Positions 31,370-43,631 of a DNA stretch of 64,000 nt are shown one piece after another (within the stretch, counting starts at the first letter, position 1; every line of letters starts with the position of its first letter). Position numbers and translations under genes: made by a program. Origin of the DNA: Prototheca cutis (lineage: Eukaryota; Chlorophyta; Trebouxiophyceae; Chlorellales; Chlorellaceae); contig BCIH01000002.1 in NCBI GenBank assembly GCA_002897115.2, positions 453,400 to 517,399 of the forward strand, in the 5' to 3' direction. The notes beneath the pieces were generated by a model. That model had not been told where the DNA came from and did no database searches. It saw nothing but the letters and a program-made list of their open reading frames with translations.

Positions 31370-33651
31370 CTATCGCGCCGTGGGGTAAGGCGGAGGGTAA
31401 GGCCCATAGGGGCCCCAGGGCCCGTACGGGTACGCCGCGTAGGCTGCGCCCAGCGGCGGCTGGGCGCTTGCCGGCGGCGGCTGGGTCGGCGGCTGGGTCG
31501 GGGGCGTGCCATCGCCGTCCTCGGCCTTTGCACCAGGCTGCCGGGCATTCAGCTCGTCCTTTGTCGCGGCAGGGCCAGCGCCATTGGCCGTCCTTGGCCG
31601 TTCCGCATCCCCCCCCACGCCACCCGCCGTTTGCCCTGCCGCACCTCCACTCTCGGTCTCGCCGCGCACTGCGGCCTCGACTTCGGCGTGCACCGGCGGG
31701 CCCTGCACCAGCTGCCAGACGTGTGCGGCGTAGCGCGAATCGACCGGCGCGGGCGCTGTGGATGGCGGGGCAAGTGGTGGGCCGACCATGGCCCCCGCAC
31801 CAAAGGGGAACAGCATGCTCCCTCCAAAGCCCGGGTGGGGCCCGTGCAAGGCAGCATCACCAGGGCCGACATCTGGCTTGGTCGCTCCCAACGGCCCGTT
31901 CGGTGCCACGACCGGCGTGTCGTCCAGGACCAGAAACTCGCGGCAAAGAAAGGCCGAATTGGGAACCATGAGCCGCGTCCTGCCGGAACGCAGGCACGTG
32001 TACCGCAGGTCCACGCGCTCGCACACGCCCTCAAACCAGTGCGGGGATGCGCTGGGCCCCAGGCCCAGCGCGCCACCACCTCCTGCACCCAGCAGACCGC
32101 CCACCGACCCCGGCCCAGGCGCGGCGGCCCCAGCCGTCGTGCTGACCGCCATGCGGTCGCCCAGGCGGAACGGCTGCACAACAAACAGGACAAATCCGGC
32201 CAGGAAATTCCGTGCAAGGTCCTGCGACGCCAGCGCCAGCGCCACGCCCGCGGGCAGCAGCAACGCCGAGACATTGATGCCGAGGGACGACAGCAGCACG
32301 ATGATCGCCGCCAGCAGGCCACTGATCTCGCTGGCCGTGATGATCCCGCTCGCTAGCCGCTGGTCCAGCGCACCCTATAGTGATTTTTTTGGGGTGTGTG
32401 TGTGTGTGTGTGCTGAGTTTCTTTTGTGTTGCTTATGAATGTATGTAATAAGATAAACAAAACCCAGAAGAAAAAACTTGCTTACCTGTTTCCTGAGGTA
32501 CATGACAGTGTTTTGGACGACGCCCTGGCAAAACCAGAGGGCCCAGATGAGGACGACGGTAAGGCCGATGCGGGGAAACACGAAGCTGGCATTGGCGCGG
32601 ATGGACCGCAGTGCCATGCCTGTGCCGAGCAGGAGCGGGGCCAGCATGGGCAGCGACATGTGCCCCGCCAGCAACGTCACCTGGCCCGCCACCAGCGCCA
32701 GCAGCGCGGGCAGCCGGTAGCTCAGGTTGGCCATGCCCACCGTCAGCCGCAGGCCTCGCAGCCAGGGTCGCTCCCACAGCCACACTGCACGGCCCCACGC
32801 ATCGTCCGGCATGCCAGGCGCCGTCTCGGCCCAGCTGTCCCGCAGACCGCGCACCAGTCCCGCTGCACGAGACGCGCGGTACCGCCGTTTGGCAACCACC
32901 CGCGCGATCCGAGCCCAGCGCATGCCTCGTGCAGCGAGCTCGAGCGTTAATGCGCACAGTGCGCTGGCCGTCTCGCGCAGCGCCAGGCTCAAAGCACGCA
33001 AGAAAGAAAGCGCCGCGGCGACGCTTAGCAGCCGGGGCGGGCTCAACATGCGCAGCGTGGCACGCCAGCTGGGCGTGCCGGCGTCGTCCTCGACGGTTGC
33101 ATTGGAGCCGTCCGCCGCGCCGCCGGCCGAATTTACATGGTCGCTGATGGCAGAGGGCACAGCATTGAGTGCAGCACGAACTAGGGCAGGCCCATGCTCG
33201 GCGCCGACCCGGACACGGCGGGCCGAGGCACGTATGCCGCTCAGTAGGGGAGCCAGGCCCGCCCCGGGCCTGGAGAGGCGCTGCAGGAGGAGTGGCTGCT
33301 GGGCCGTGTCGTACTCGTCGGGGTCCGGGCCCGAGGCCGTGAGGTAGTCGTCGCTGTCAAAGCTAGCTACTGCAGCAATCTGGCCCGACCTGGGGACAGG
33401 TCCCAGGGCGAGGGGCCGGGCCCGGCCCAGCCGGGGGACGATGCGGGCTCCCCCACTCCTTAGGGCCTGCAGGTAAAACAGGTGTGCGGTCCCACTGTGT
33501 CCGAGCCAAGCCACGACAAGAGCACCCGGCCGGGGGCCCCAAACCTGACCTGAACCACACTTACCGGACCCAGGGACCTGGCCCCACGCGGCGCTCTGCA
33601 TGAGCCACATGTCGGGGAGGCTCTCGAGATGCCTGGATCATACCCCGGCAT
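31370..33651 (-). CDS. MscS-like mechanosensitive ion channel
   Basis: Membrane channel expected to open under membrane tension. Exons on the complement: about 33651-33565, 33466-32486, 32374-31370 (roughly 690 aa). The first half has an N-terminal soluble region (D-S-D-D-Y), then several hydrophobic helices (SYRLPALLALVAGQVTLLAG, MSLPMLAPLLLGTGMAL, IGLTVVLIWALWFCQGVV). The MscS pore and beta domain follow: SGLLAAIIVLLSSLGINVSA, LLPAGVALALASQDLARNFL, then F-V-L-F-V-V-Q-P-F-R-L-G-D-R-M and L-R-S-G-R-T-R-L-M-V-P-N-S-A-F. The beta domain is interrupted by a G/A-rich insert after G-D-R-M. The C-terminus is long and P/A/Y-rich (G-P-W-G-P-Y-G-P-Y-P-P-P), probably disordered. The first exon is weakly supported. 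Whether it sits in plastid, mitochondrion or plasma membrane is not clear. Confidence 0.83.
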
Positions 33652-34496
33652 GGCTCATCGCCGGCTCGTGGCAGCTGGCATTCGGGNCAGGGCTGCTGCA
33701 CCTGTGACGACGGGTAGCAGCTGGAGCCAGTACATGAAAGCTGCTCGCACACACGCCTGCTGCGACCAGAATCCGAGACCAGATTCGAAATGCAATGTAG
33801 ATTTGCTAGCGAATCGGAGGAGTGGGGTCTTGGCGCGCGTGGCGTGCGCGGACCGGATCACATTGCCGTTTGTTTTTCGTACTGTGTTGATGCGATGGGT
33901 CCCCGCTTGCCAGCGGCCGCCTGCTTTCATGGACGGCTCACCATTAGCCCCACACCACTTCACAGACACATCCTCGCGTTACAAAGTCTGCCATAGCTCT
34001 CACAACCGGCAGTCATATGTATCACACTGCTTGCAGGAAAAAACCATCTGCGACGGGCACATGGTGCGGGATGTTTGACCCCAGCGTCCCCTCTCAGTGA
34101 CATCAGGCACGCGAAGCACTCTGCGGCGGCTGCCTCGCGACGCAAGGCAGGGAGATCCAAGGGGCATGCCAGAGTTGTGAGTTCAAGCCATGATGGGCCT
34201 GTGACTGGCAAATAGATGCGACAACCACGTTGCAAGGACGAGGTTGGGATCGCACGGAAGGCGAATGAAGGTTCGAGTAAGAGTGAAGCGACCACGCCCA
34301 GTTTGGGAAGGGGATTACTTGGGGGGGGGGGGGGGGGGGGAGGCCTGTTGTGTTTCTTGGAGCCCACGCATGCAACGTCCACGCCAGCGGCGTCGGCCGG
34401 GCTTGCTATGGCCGGACTTCCGACGGGCGGCCGGCCTCGCGGCAGCTGGGAATGCAGCGGTATGAGCTCTCTCGGGGGCCCAAGGGTTTATGCACC
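33652..34496. other. Intergenic with a short poly-G run
   Basis: No coding signal. A run of about 20 G lies at 34321-34340. It separates the FTR1 3' end from the MscS-like 5' end, both on the complement. Confidence 0.4.
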
Positions 34497-35980
34497 TTAC
34501 ACCAGACTGGGCTTGGGCTCGTCGGCCGGCACGGCGACAGGCGGCGCGGCTTCGCTGACGGGCGGGAATCCCGGGGTGACGGTGGCGTCCTGCCCCTCGC
34601 CGAGCTTGCCTAGGGCTGCCGCGGTGGGCGAGGGTTGGCCGTCGCCGTCGGATTCGGAGGTGGAGGCTTCGCGCCCCGGCTCGGTCTCCTTGCCCTCCTT
34701 GAGCTGGTTCATGAAGGAGGAAGGCACGGCGATGGGTGCATCCATGTCGACGTCCTTGTACCTGTCCTTGTCCGTGAGCACGCCGAGCCAGGCACGGTAG
34801 GCAAGGGCGGCGAGGACAATGAACCAGAAGAGGCAGTAGTACAGGAGCTGGAGGTTGGTGGGCATGGCCTGGTAGCCAAACAGGGCTTGGAGCAGGGACC
34901 ACCACTCGCTGGTGGCGGGGTCGCAGCAGCCCATGGTGTTCCACAGGATGCGGTTGCACCATGGCACCCACTCGTAGGGGTAGGTGATGCCGAACCATCC
35001 AGCGGCCGTGAACTGCGCGGTGCCGTTCATGAGCATCCCCGCCGCGATGAACAGCAGCAGCGTGGTCATGACGATGAAAAACCACTTGAGACTGCGGATG
35101 GACTTGCCGCAGTAGAAGATGAGCGCGCCGGCAATCAGACCCAGCACGCCGCCGATGATGCCGGGGATGATGACGTTGGCAATGCCGATGCCGCCAGACA
35201 CACCGGTCAAGAACAGCACCGCCTCCNCACCCTCACGCAGCGTGGCAGAGCCCGCCAGGAAGGCAATGGTGTAGCGGTAGTTGCGCTTGGTGTCCTCGCG
35301 CTCTTTCAGCGCCTGCTCCAGCTTGTACTTCCACTTCTTCTCCAGGTTGTAAAACTTGAGCATGTGGAAGGACACGTAGACCACTAGCAACACCGCGATG
35401 TAGTAGATGAAGCCCTTGAACAGAAACTCAGCGTTGCCGGTGAAAATCTTGTTGTTCGCCACATAGTACAGTACGATGAACACAACGCCGATGATGGTAG
35501 CGATTCCAAGACCTATGCCCGCCCCAATCCAGACTGCGCGGAAGAGGGTTATGTGGGGAGACATGTGACCTGTTGACCTATTGATTGGACACGCCTGACC
35601 ATGGAAGGGGTGCAGTGTGTACAAATTTATCAGAGAATAACAAAGAAATGCGGTAAAGTGGAGAAAAGATCCAATGGAGGGGCCAGGGGACACGGGCGAC
35701 CTGCGCTTCAAATGTCCATTGTCGTGCATTGCATCGCCAGCGCATGGAAGCTAGGTGGGTGGTACGGAGAGCGCTTGCCGCAGCGGACGGGGCAAACCCT
35801 CGTAAACTGGTGGCTTTTGTGCCAAGCCCGATCGTCGCACACCATGTCCCAGCACTCACCCCATTTCTTGAGCTCTGGCATTTTGAGGCGGTCCATGAGC
35901 TGCAGGAGCACGGCCACAATGATGGCCGCCTCCAGCGTCTCGCGGAACATGATAAACATGGCCGCGAGTGAGAAATACAT
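34497..35980 (-). CDS. FTR1: High-affinity iron permease FTR1
   Basis: Plasma-membrane Fe(III) permease that works with a multicopper ferroxidase. Exons 35980-35860 and 35533-34497 on the complement give 385 aa. The first R-E-x-x-E iron-binding motif is at residues 13-17 in MFIMFRETLEAAIIVAVLLQ. The second is in A-T-L-R-E-G-x-E-A-V-L-F-L, with an N base in the x codon. About seven hydrophobic segments are visible, including IGLGIATIIGVVFIVLYYVA, FIYYIAVLLVVYVSFHM, VIIPGIIGGVLGLIAGALIF and FFIVMTTLLLFIAAGML. The hydrophilic tail (about 95 residues, E/S/P/T-rich) is cytosolic by analogy with yeast Ftr1. It needs copper-loaded ferroxidase, and a Cu-ATPase of the kind at 560-4686 would supply that copper; the link is functional inference, not a gene cluster. 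Confidence 0.94.
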
Positions 35981-37405
35981 CTTGGCAGGCTGTTCTAGGG
36001 GAACGCGCGGCTAGTGCCAAGGAACAGGGTTTGCCGAGCCTGCCAGAGGCAAGCTGTAGCTGGGGCGGCCGGGGCCTGGAGTGGCGAGGTCTGCCACGGC
36101 GGGGGTACGCGACCTCGCCAGCGGCGTCGAGATGGGCTTTGGTGCGGTCTCCTCGCGCCACAGTCCTGCGCCACGGGTCTGCAATTGAATGCACACATCA
36201 ATCGAGCGCCCTACTTGGGGGCTGGCAGGCATGCGCCTGAAGGTGGCTTGGCCTCGTGGCGTCTAGGGCGTGTGCTGGGAGTTGCTCGGCGCACGCCAGC
36301 GCGACGGGCCGTAGGCAGGGCAAACCCTACATTCCGGGGGTGCGCGATGGGATATGGCGATTCAGCCGGCTTGGCTCGGAAGCCGAGTTTATCGGAACCC
36401 AGTTCTCACAAATGATGTAGTTTTGGTTGTGGGGCGTCGGACTCGGCATGGGACGCAGGGCCGTAGCGTCCTGCTGTTTTCAAGGGGGTCCCAAACGAAG
36501 GCCACTGGGCCGGGATCTTCCGGATCACCAAGACCCGTTGAACCCTGAGAGATCACCAAGATATGGTATGTCTGCAGGTCTAAAAATTCGNATCTGCGTC
36601 CAGAACCTATTGTTTTGAGCTCTGGGCTTCAATAATCTGTTTGAACACCACGCATGGNAAGGGCGAGTCTTAGTGCTGCGGCATGCAGTGCAAGCAGTCA
36701 GCGTCCCACGACCGGCAGGCACGCAGGTCAACTACTTAAGACCTGAAGCATGGTCTTGTATTTATCCCAGAATGCAGCATGAGACGGCCATCTTCAAATG
36801 CGGTGCCATCATTGCTGTGCGCAAGCTGGCTGTGAGTGCTTGTGAGCTGCGCTTGACAGGGACGACTCCGGCTTGGGAGTGGCCTTGTGCTCCCAAGTGC
36901 GGCAGTGGAGTCAACGAGCTGGCGCATTGCAAATCCTGTGCCTTTCTGGATGTGTTGGGAATGGATGGTGCCGCGCTGGGGTTCCAATGGCTGGCAAGGC
37001 AGTGAAACCCGAGGATTTCGGGACGACTTAGTTCAGGGGCCCCATCAGGGGGGCGCCAGGGTCCCAATTTTGGCCCGGCGAGCACAACGAGCCCAGCGGG
37101 ACCCCCGTCTTCCTGAACCAATGACCCTATTGCTGATACATTCAAGAATCAAGTGCTCCTGCTGCGAGCCGTCCCCTCGTCGTATGTCCTGCCGCTGGGT
37201 GGCGAGCACCGGTCGCCCAGTCCTTCCTTCGCACCCCCCCCACCAATGCGCTAGTAGCGCGTTCCGCGCTGGCAGGCACTGGCCCACTTGCACGCGACAT
37301 TGTAGACGTGCGTCTGNTGGGAGTCCATACATCCAGTCCGCCGAGACAGGGCTTGGGCCGCCCAAAATGTCCTCGAGCCTGCTCGGGCAAACCTGAGACT
37401 CGGGG
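35981..37405. other. Divergent intergenic region of 1.4 kb
   Basis: Between the divergent FTR1 and serine acetyltransferase genes. Open frames on both strands here lack recognisable conservation. Promoters of both genes are expected; no iron-responsive or other element could be assigned. Confidence 0.35.
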
Positions 37406-38774
37406 ATGGCTGACCCCACACCCCAGCGCCCCACCGTCCATGCCGCAGGGACTGGCGCCATGACCGGAGACCTCCCGCCTGTGGCTGAGATGAAAGCCAC
37501 GGAGCCGCGGCGTTGCTCTCCGGNCTCCATGTTTGCTCCCGATTCTCCGGCCTACAACTGCCTCTGGGCCGCCATCAGGTGGGAAGGGGCCGGTTTGGAC
37601 AGATAATGGCATGCGCACGCATGGCGTCCCCACGCGCTGCCCATGCAAGTGCCACAATCCCATTCAATCACCTGAAAAAGCACGTGACTGCCACTTGATG
37701 CGCAGGGAGGAGGTGGGTCGTGACGCGGCGGCGGAGCCGCTGCTGGCCGGCATGTTCCACTCTTCGGTGCTGTGCCACTCGAGCTTTGTGGATGCGCTGG
37801 CCAGCATTCTGGCCGGGCGACTGGCCGACGCGACGTTCCTGCCCGTGGAGCTGTTTGAGGTGTTTCGGGGCGCAATGGTGCGGGACCCCAGCATACCCGC
37901 GGCGGCGGCCGCCGACCTGTCCGCCGTGCGGGAGCGTGACCCGGCCTGCCGCACGGCCAGCCAGGCCCTGCTCTACTTCAAGGGCTACCACGCCATCCAG
38001 GCGCAGCGCCTCGCGCACTCGCTGTGGACGGAGGGCCGGCGCATGATGGCGGGGGCGCTGCAGAGCCGGTGCAACGAGGTGTTTGCTGTGGACATCCACC
38101 CGGCCGCGCGGATTGGCTCGGGCGTCCTGCTCGACCACGCCACGGGCGTCGTGATCGGTGCCACCGCCGTCATCGGCGACAATGTGTCCATCCTCCAAAA
38201 CGTCACCCTCGGAGGTGGGGGGGTTGTTGGATGGGGTGCGTGAGGTGGTTGGGGGGGTGGGAAGGTGCAGGAAGGTATCCCACCCTGAACCCCAACCTGC
38301 ACCGCAAACACAGGCACGGGCAAGGAATCTGGGGACCGGCACCCGAAGATTGGCGACTACGTGCTCATCGGCGCTTCGGCCACGGTGCTGGGCAACATCC
38401 ACGTCGGCGAGGGGGCGCAAATCGCGGCAGGGTCGCTGGTCCTCAAGCCCGTGCCCCCGCACACCATGGTGGCGGGGTCGCCAGCCAAGGTCGTCGGCAA
38501 AATCACAGGACTCCCGGCCATGCTGATGGACCAGTGGAGCAAGTGCTGTGGGCAGTACGACGCGCAGGTGTGTATCGAAAGAAAGGGAGCTTTTTGGGGG
38601 GGGGGCCTTGAGGAAGGGATGGGGCGTTCCGTGCGCGCGCAATCCATGCGTTCCACAAAGAGGGGTGACGACCACCCGGCAGACGGGCAGACTCTACCCA
38701 ACAGAGCAGTGTCCCCTCACCATCCCTCGCATCCGCTTCTTGAGCAGACACCAGCGTCCGAGTATGTAATCTGA
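37406..38774 (+). CDS. SAT: Serine O-acetyltransferase (CysE/SERAT)
   Basis: Acetylates L-serine with acetyl-CoA to give O-acetylserine, the carbon skeleton for cysteine. Exons 37406-37578, 37706-38214, 38314-38567 and a 27-base terminal exon 38748-38774 (320 aa). The N-terminal helical SAT domain includes LWAAIREEVGRDAAAEP, C-H-S-S-F-V-D-A-L-A and ALLYFKGYHAIQAQRLAHSL. The left-handed beta-helix follows: FAVDIHPAARIGSGVLLDHA, TGVVIGATAVIGDNVSILQN, V-T-L-G-G-T-G-K and R-H-P-K-I-G-D-Y-V. The tail ends S-E-Y-V-I, the C-terminal peptide through which plant SATs dock into the active site of O-acetylserine (thiol)lyase. This supports both the last micro-exon and cysteine-synthase complex formation. 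The start could also be the Met at 37460. Confidence 0.93.
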
Positions 38775-39371
38775 TTGCACTCCATCTTGGCTGGAGGACC
38801 GACTGCCATGACATTGCTTCCTGAGATCTGGGGCCTCTGGGACCATCCCTGTATTGCCAACGAAGTTTTGATGCCTACCTGCTGTAATGCATGTGTTTAT
38901 TTCTTGAAGCACGGCCCTGGCACAGTCACAGCGAGCAAGCCCCGCATGACCAAATCCTGGGTCTGGTACAGTCGATGCAGGGTGACTTCCGAAGGGGCGC
39001 AGATCGCCCGGGAGCTAGCCATACACCTGGCAAAGCGGCCTTTTGACACACATAAGACGCAGCAGGTTTATGCATATTATAGTTTGGGTGCTTGCTGACC
39101 TTTTCCGAGCGGTGAACGCAAGACTGCAGCACCCTCAACCCCAGTCGAGTTGGGTAGCCCGAGAGAACGACAGGGTCCCGACGGACGACAGTGCCCAGGA
39201 TCGGGACGCGCTTTCGAGCATTCCCGAGCTTGTACATTTCATGCATATGTCTCAAGTTGGAGTTGACCGGATGCGCGATCTGCGTTGAACCCTGAGCCGC
39301 GCGTGCATCTTTCCTCCACTGGGGCCCCTCGGTGACCTGAGGGGTCCCCACCCACCCCACCACTGGCACTC
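38775..39371. other. Intergenic, nothing recognised
   Basis: About 600 bases between two + strand genes, no coding signal. Confidence 0.4.
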
Positions 39372-40163
39372 ATGGAGGCATGCTGGGAGGGCTGCCTGCA
39401 GATCCTAACCTGTGGCCTGCTGACCTATGGCCAGAACCGGGAAGCAGCAGCTTCCTACCAGGAACCCCTCCTGGCCACCATGTCCTACGCCATGCCCCAG
39501 GACAGCGGCATTATTGACAGCTCCCCGCCCAGCTCCTCTGAGATGAGCGGCAGTCCCCCGCCCAAAGTATGTGTGTTCATGTTTTGTGGGGGTTGTTTTG
39601 GCGTGTGTACGTGTGCGTGTTCTCACGTGCGCACATGCGTGGACTCACCCACACCAGACATTAAACCCACCCCCCCCCCCCCCCCCCCGCACTTGAAGCC
39701 TCCCGCTCGGTGCTCACGAGACAACGTGCTGGGCCGCGGCTTTTCATCCCTGGAATCGCGCTACACTCTGGGTCGTGTGCTCGGCCGCGGCGCCGATGGC
39801 GTCGTGCGGGAGGCCGTCTGTCGCACCACAGGCTCGCGGTTTGCGTGCAAGACGGTGTACAAGGGCTGGCTGGTCCGGCGGGCACAGGTCGTGGGTCTGC
39901 GGCTGGAGGTCCAGATCCTGGGCCTGCTGTCGGGTCATCCGCACGTCGCGTCGCTGGTGGAATGCATCGAGGACGAGGTGGCGGTGCACCTGATGCTCGA
40001 ACTGGCGGCAGGAGGGGAGCTGTTGCAGCGCCTCGCTGACGCGCCCGCTCGCACTTTGACAGAGCGCCAGCTGGCGCGACACCTGCACGCCATGGCCTCG
40101 TTTCTCGCCCATTGCCACGCCATCGGCATCGTCCACCGAGACGTCAAGTTTGAGGCACGATTT

Positions 40164-40194
<31 letters not shown>

Positions 40195-42030
40195 GGGGAT
40201 GCATTTTTGTGACGTACCACACCTTTGCTTTCCTTTTCAAGTATACATGCACATGGAGGATGCGATGGCAGGGCCCTACCCCCACCCCCCAGCATCACAA
40301 CTGGTACCCCCCCCCCCCCAAAAAAAATAAAAAATTATATATATGTATTTCAGAATTTTCTGCTGAGCACGNCGGACATCACAACGGCGGAGATCAAGGC
40401 CGCCGACTTTGGGCAGTCGCAGTTTGCGGCCCCGGGTGCGCAGCTTCGTGGCGTGGTGGGTTCGGCGTACTACATGGCCCCTGAAGTCCTTTGCCAGCGT
40501 GGTGGGCGGGCGGCCGACGTGTGGAGCCTGGGCGTGCTGCTGTTCATGCTCCTGTCGGGCTCGCCACCGTTTGCGGGAGACACTGAAGCCCAGGTTTGGC
40601 GCGCCGTGAGCAGAGCCTCGCCCGATTGGCGTGACCCCGCCTGGAAGACCGTCAGCCCCGAAGCCCTTGAACTGGTCCGGGCCATGCTCCGGAGAGACCC
40701 TGCTGCCAGGCCAACCGCCGCCCAAATATGCAGGGTGAGGTGGATAGCTGGCGTCGCTTGTATTTCTGGTGCCATGTGAAACTGTGTGTTGCATGCCGCA
40801 TAAGCAGTAGGACTGCTGGTGGCGACACCCCTCCCAACAACCACTGTTCGTGCAGCATCCTTGGGTGCGGGGCGCCGCGCCGGATCGGCCGTTGCCTGGG
40901 TTCGTGCATGACAGACTCAAGCGACTGTCGGTGCTGTCCAGGGTGCGCCAGGTGGCGACGCTGGTCGCCGAGGAACAGCTGTCCAAGGTGAGATGGCGCA
41001 TGGGCGGGTGGAATGACTGGTGGGGTGACCTGTGAGCATGTGGAACAACAGCACAGACATGGGAATCTGCAGACCACTAACGCTGTGGGACATTGAGCGG
41101 TGTGAGTTGGCCGTCACATACCCTCCTTGCTGATGGAGAATTTCGATGCAGTGTGCAGCCAGTCTCCGACCTCACCGTCACCGGGCCCCCTTTTCCTCTG
41201 CAGTCCATGCTTCCGGAGCTGTATGCTGTTTTTTTCCCTGAAGAGGCACATTGGGACGGCGTGGTTGGCAAAGACGCCTCGACAGACGAAGCCTCGCTGG
41301 AGCTGTCCCCGGAAGCTGATGGCAGCGGTGATGGCCTGTTGGCAGGGTGTGCTGCCAAAGGAATCGACGGCCGACAGACGTGCACAGGCAGTAGGGGTGG
41401 AGCCCTGACGGCGTGCAGCGGCAGCATCGATGGCCCGACGGTTGCAGCCCCATGCGCGGCCGATGATGGCCCTGGGCCCGGGTTGACTCCGGCGCAGATG
41501 CAGCAGGGTCTGCGACGGCTAGGCCACGAGCTGAGGCTGGAAGAAGTAGAGGCACTGGCGCGGAGCTTGGGCTGGGCAGGCGGGCCACGGGACACCTTGC
41601 CGTGGCGGGACTTTGCTGTGGCAGTGCTGGGCTGGTCGGCGCCAAGCAGGCACGTGTTCATGAAGGGTCTCTTTGACGGCATGGACACAGACAACACTGG
41701 CATCATCACCGAAGGTTTGGATTGTTGAGTGGCAGTTGGCATGTAGTTGGATAGCTTGAGGGGTTGCATCTGTTGGAATGAGCATGACCCCTGGGGCACG
41801 TGGATATTCGCCAGCCCTCACCTCATCCCCCTCGCACACTCGCAGCCAAGCTGGCCAAGGGGCTGGGGCGCTACGGCGTCGACCCCGGCGATGTGACGGT
41901 GGTCTTTTCACAGGCCGACACCGACGGCGACGGGCAGATAAGCCTGGATGAGTGGAGCGCGTTTATGGCCGTCAACACTCGCAGCCTGCAAGAGGTGGTC
42001 CGCCATCGCGTCCAGCTGACTGCATGGTGA
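39372..42030 (+). CDS. Calcium-dependent protein kinase (CDPK-like)
   Basis: Ser/Thr kinase fused to calmodulin-like EF hands. Exons 39372-39566, 39699-40154, 40354-40734, 40856-40987, 41204-41714 and 41846-42030 (about 619 aa). The N-terminus M-E-A-C-W-E-G-C lacks the usual Met-Gly but has cysteines that could be palmitoylated. Kinase motifs are LGRVLGRGADGVV, F-A-C-K-T-V-Y-K, GIVHRDVKFENFLL, A-A-D-F-G-Q-S, YYMAPEVLCQRGG and DVWSLGVLLFMLLSGSPPF. The catalytic loop has F where CDPKs have P (D-V-K-F-E-N). Two clear EF hands are D-G-M-D-T-D-N-T-G-I-I-T and ADTDGDGQISLDEW; the first pair is degenerate and followed by a G/A/S-rich insert. The intron 40155-40353 begins with GC rather than GT and contains a poly-G tract. 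Confidence 0.9.
39670..40198. repeat. Homopolymer tracts in CDPK introns
   Basis: A run of about 19 C at 39670-39688 lies just before the exon 2 acceptor, and about 21 G at 40178-40198 in the next intron. The bases between are exon 2. Confidence 0.85.
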
Positions 42031-42334
42031 TCCCCAATGTGCGTTGTCGTACAGCCCAGCGGTTTGCCTGCGTGAACTAGACCCCCTTCATTCCATCACC
42101 AGCCCTGACATTCTTTTTCCTTTAATGGCCGCCGCCACAAACCGACGCAATATGGTGCCAGGGACATGGGGCATGTATGCACCCAGAAGATATTGTCTGG
42201 CTGGCTTGCCCAGAGAGAACAGACTGGCCACCTACAAAGAGCAGGATCTCCTGTGATAGCAGCGAGCCAGCTAGACAACAAAGTCACACACAACAGTTCA
42301 AATTCGAGCACTCAATCTACCCAGCCCGAACACA

Positions 42335-43631
42335 TCACATGAACAGCAGGTTCTGCAGGCGTGCACGAGCTTTGGCCACTCCGGGAAAGTCGGCGCCCAG
42401 GGCCTTGAACATGTTCAAGAGCAGCTTCCGGGCGGCGTCGCCCCGCCAACCCCGGTCGGCCCTCAGCGCCTGCAGCGCCCATTCCAGGGCCTGCGCGTAC
42501 CGGCGCGAAGAGAAGAGCTCCAGCGCGCGGGCATACGCTGCGGAAGCCGCCTCGCTGCTTGGGTCATCGGCCTCGCCAACCATCGACCCTGCAAATTCGA
42601 CGGTATTCTTCGCAATATCCAAAAACGCTTCTGCCACGGCAACGTCTACAGGCCGCAAGTCCTCGGGCGCGGCCTTACGCGCCGCGTCCAGCAGCGCTGC
42701 GGCGTCTTCCAGGCTGGGCGGAGAGCGCAGCAGGGCGCAGCGTGCGGCCCCTGCCAGCGCCCGGGCCCGCTCCACGTCGCTCGCCTGGCTTTCGGGGGCC
42801 AGCACCGCCTGGAACTGCGGCAACGCAGCTTCCTCCGCCGACTGCGACCCGTCCATCAGCACGATGTACCTGTTTTGAAATTTCGGCTTGTTTGAATTGA
42901 AGTTGGAAAGAAGCGGGTCGATGGAATTGGTCCGACGCATCAGTGATGCGCGTACAAACCCTAGATAAACAGATCCGTGAAACACCGCCTCACCCCTGCG
43001 CAAGGCGGTCAGCCGGCGTCGCCGCTTCCGCCGGCCCCGCTGCTCCAGCCCCGCCAGACTTGTTCTGAGCGGCTTGGTGGGCAGCGTAGTCGTCTGCCAG
43101 GCGCAGGATCTGGCTTATGTAATCGGCCAACGCGGCGCCCGTGGGCGTGCCGGGCTGCACGTCCATGAGCCGCCCACCGAATAGGAAGAGCGTCGCGGGG
43201 AGTTGGGCGACGCCCAGCTGGCTGGCCAGCGGCGCCAGCTCCCGAGCCGACAGGTCCAGCCGCGCGAGCTTGATGGAGCCACCCGTGCCGTGCACGGCCT
43301 TGACCAGGCCGGGATCGATGGCCGTGGATGTGCCCTCGGTGGCGTAGACGACGATGGGTGCATTCAGGCTCAGCTGCGTCAATGCCCGAAAGTCGGCAAG
43401 CGTGGTGATGACGGGGGAGGGGGGGTCAAGGGACCCAGGCGCAGAAAAGGCACGGCTGGGGATCAACATAGGTGACTGGAAGGCTGCCAGGCCCTGCCGC
43501 AGGGGCGCCAGGCCGGTGCAAGAGACGGCATCGCCCAAGCCCAAGGCCCTGGCCGACACAGCAGCAGGCAGGGGCCTCGTCGCCAGTGCCTTCCGCAGCA
43601 GGCCAGCCACCCTTGCCCGTGTCGCGGCCAT
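42335..43631 (-). CDS. Mitochondrial thioredoxin-fold/TPR protein (CnoX/YbbN-like)
   Basis: Resembles the bacterial chaperedoxin CnoX (YbbN), a thioredoxin domain followed by TPR helices. Exons 43631-42994 and 42869-42335 on the complement (390 aa). The N-terminus MAATRARVAGLLRKALATRP is a typical amphipathic mitochondrial presequence. The thioredoxin fold runs from about residue 75 to 185, with L-N-A-P-I-V-V-Y-A-T-E-G-T, S-I-K-L-A-R-L-D-L and the cis-Pro strand QLPATLFLFGGRLMD. The place of W-C-x-x-C is occupied by A-T-E-G-T-S, so no redox cysteine remains. The C-terminal half (QFQAVLAPESQASDVERA, then A-L-E-L-F-S-S-R-R-Y-A-Q-A-L-E-W) is TPR-like. A holdase role without thiol chemistry is inference. 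Confidence 0.78.
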
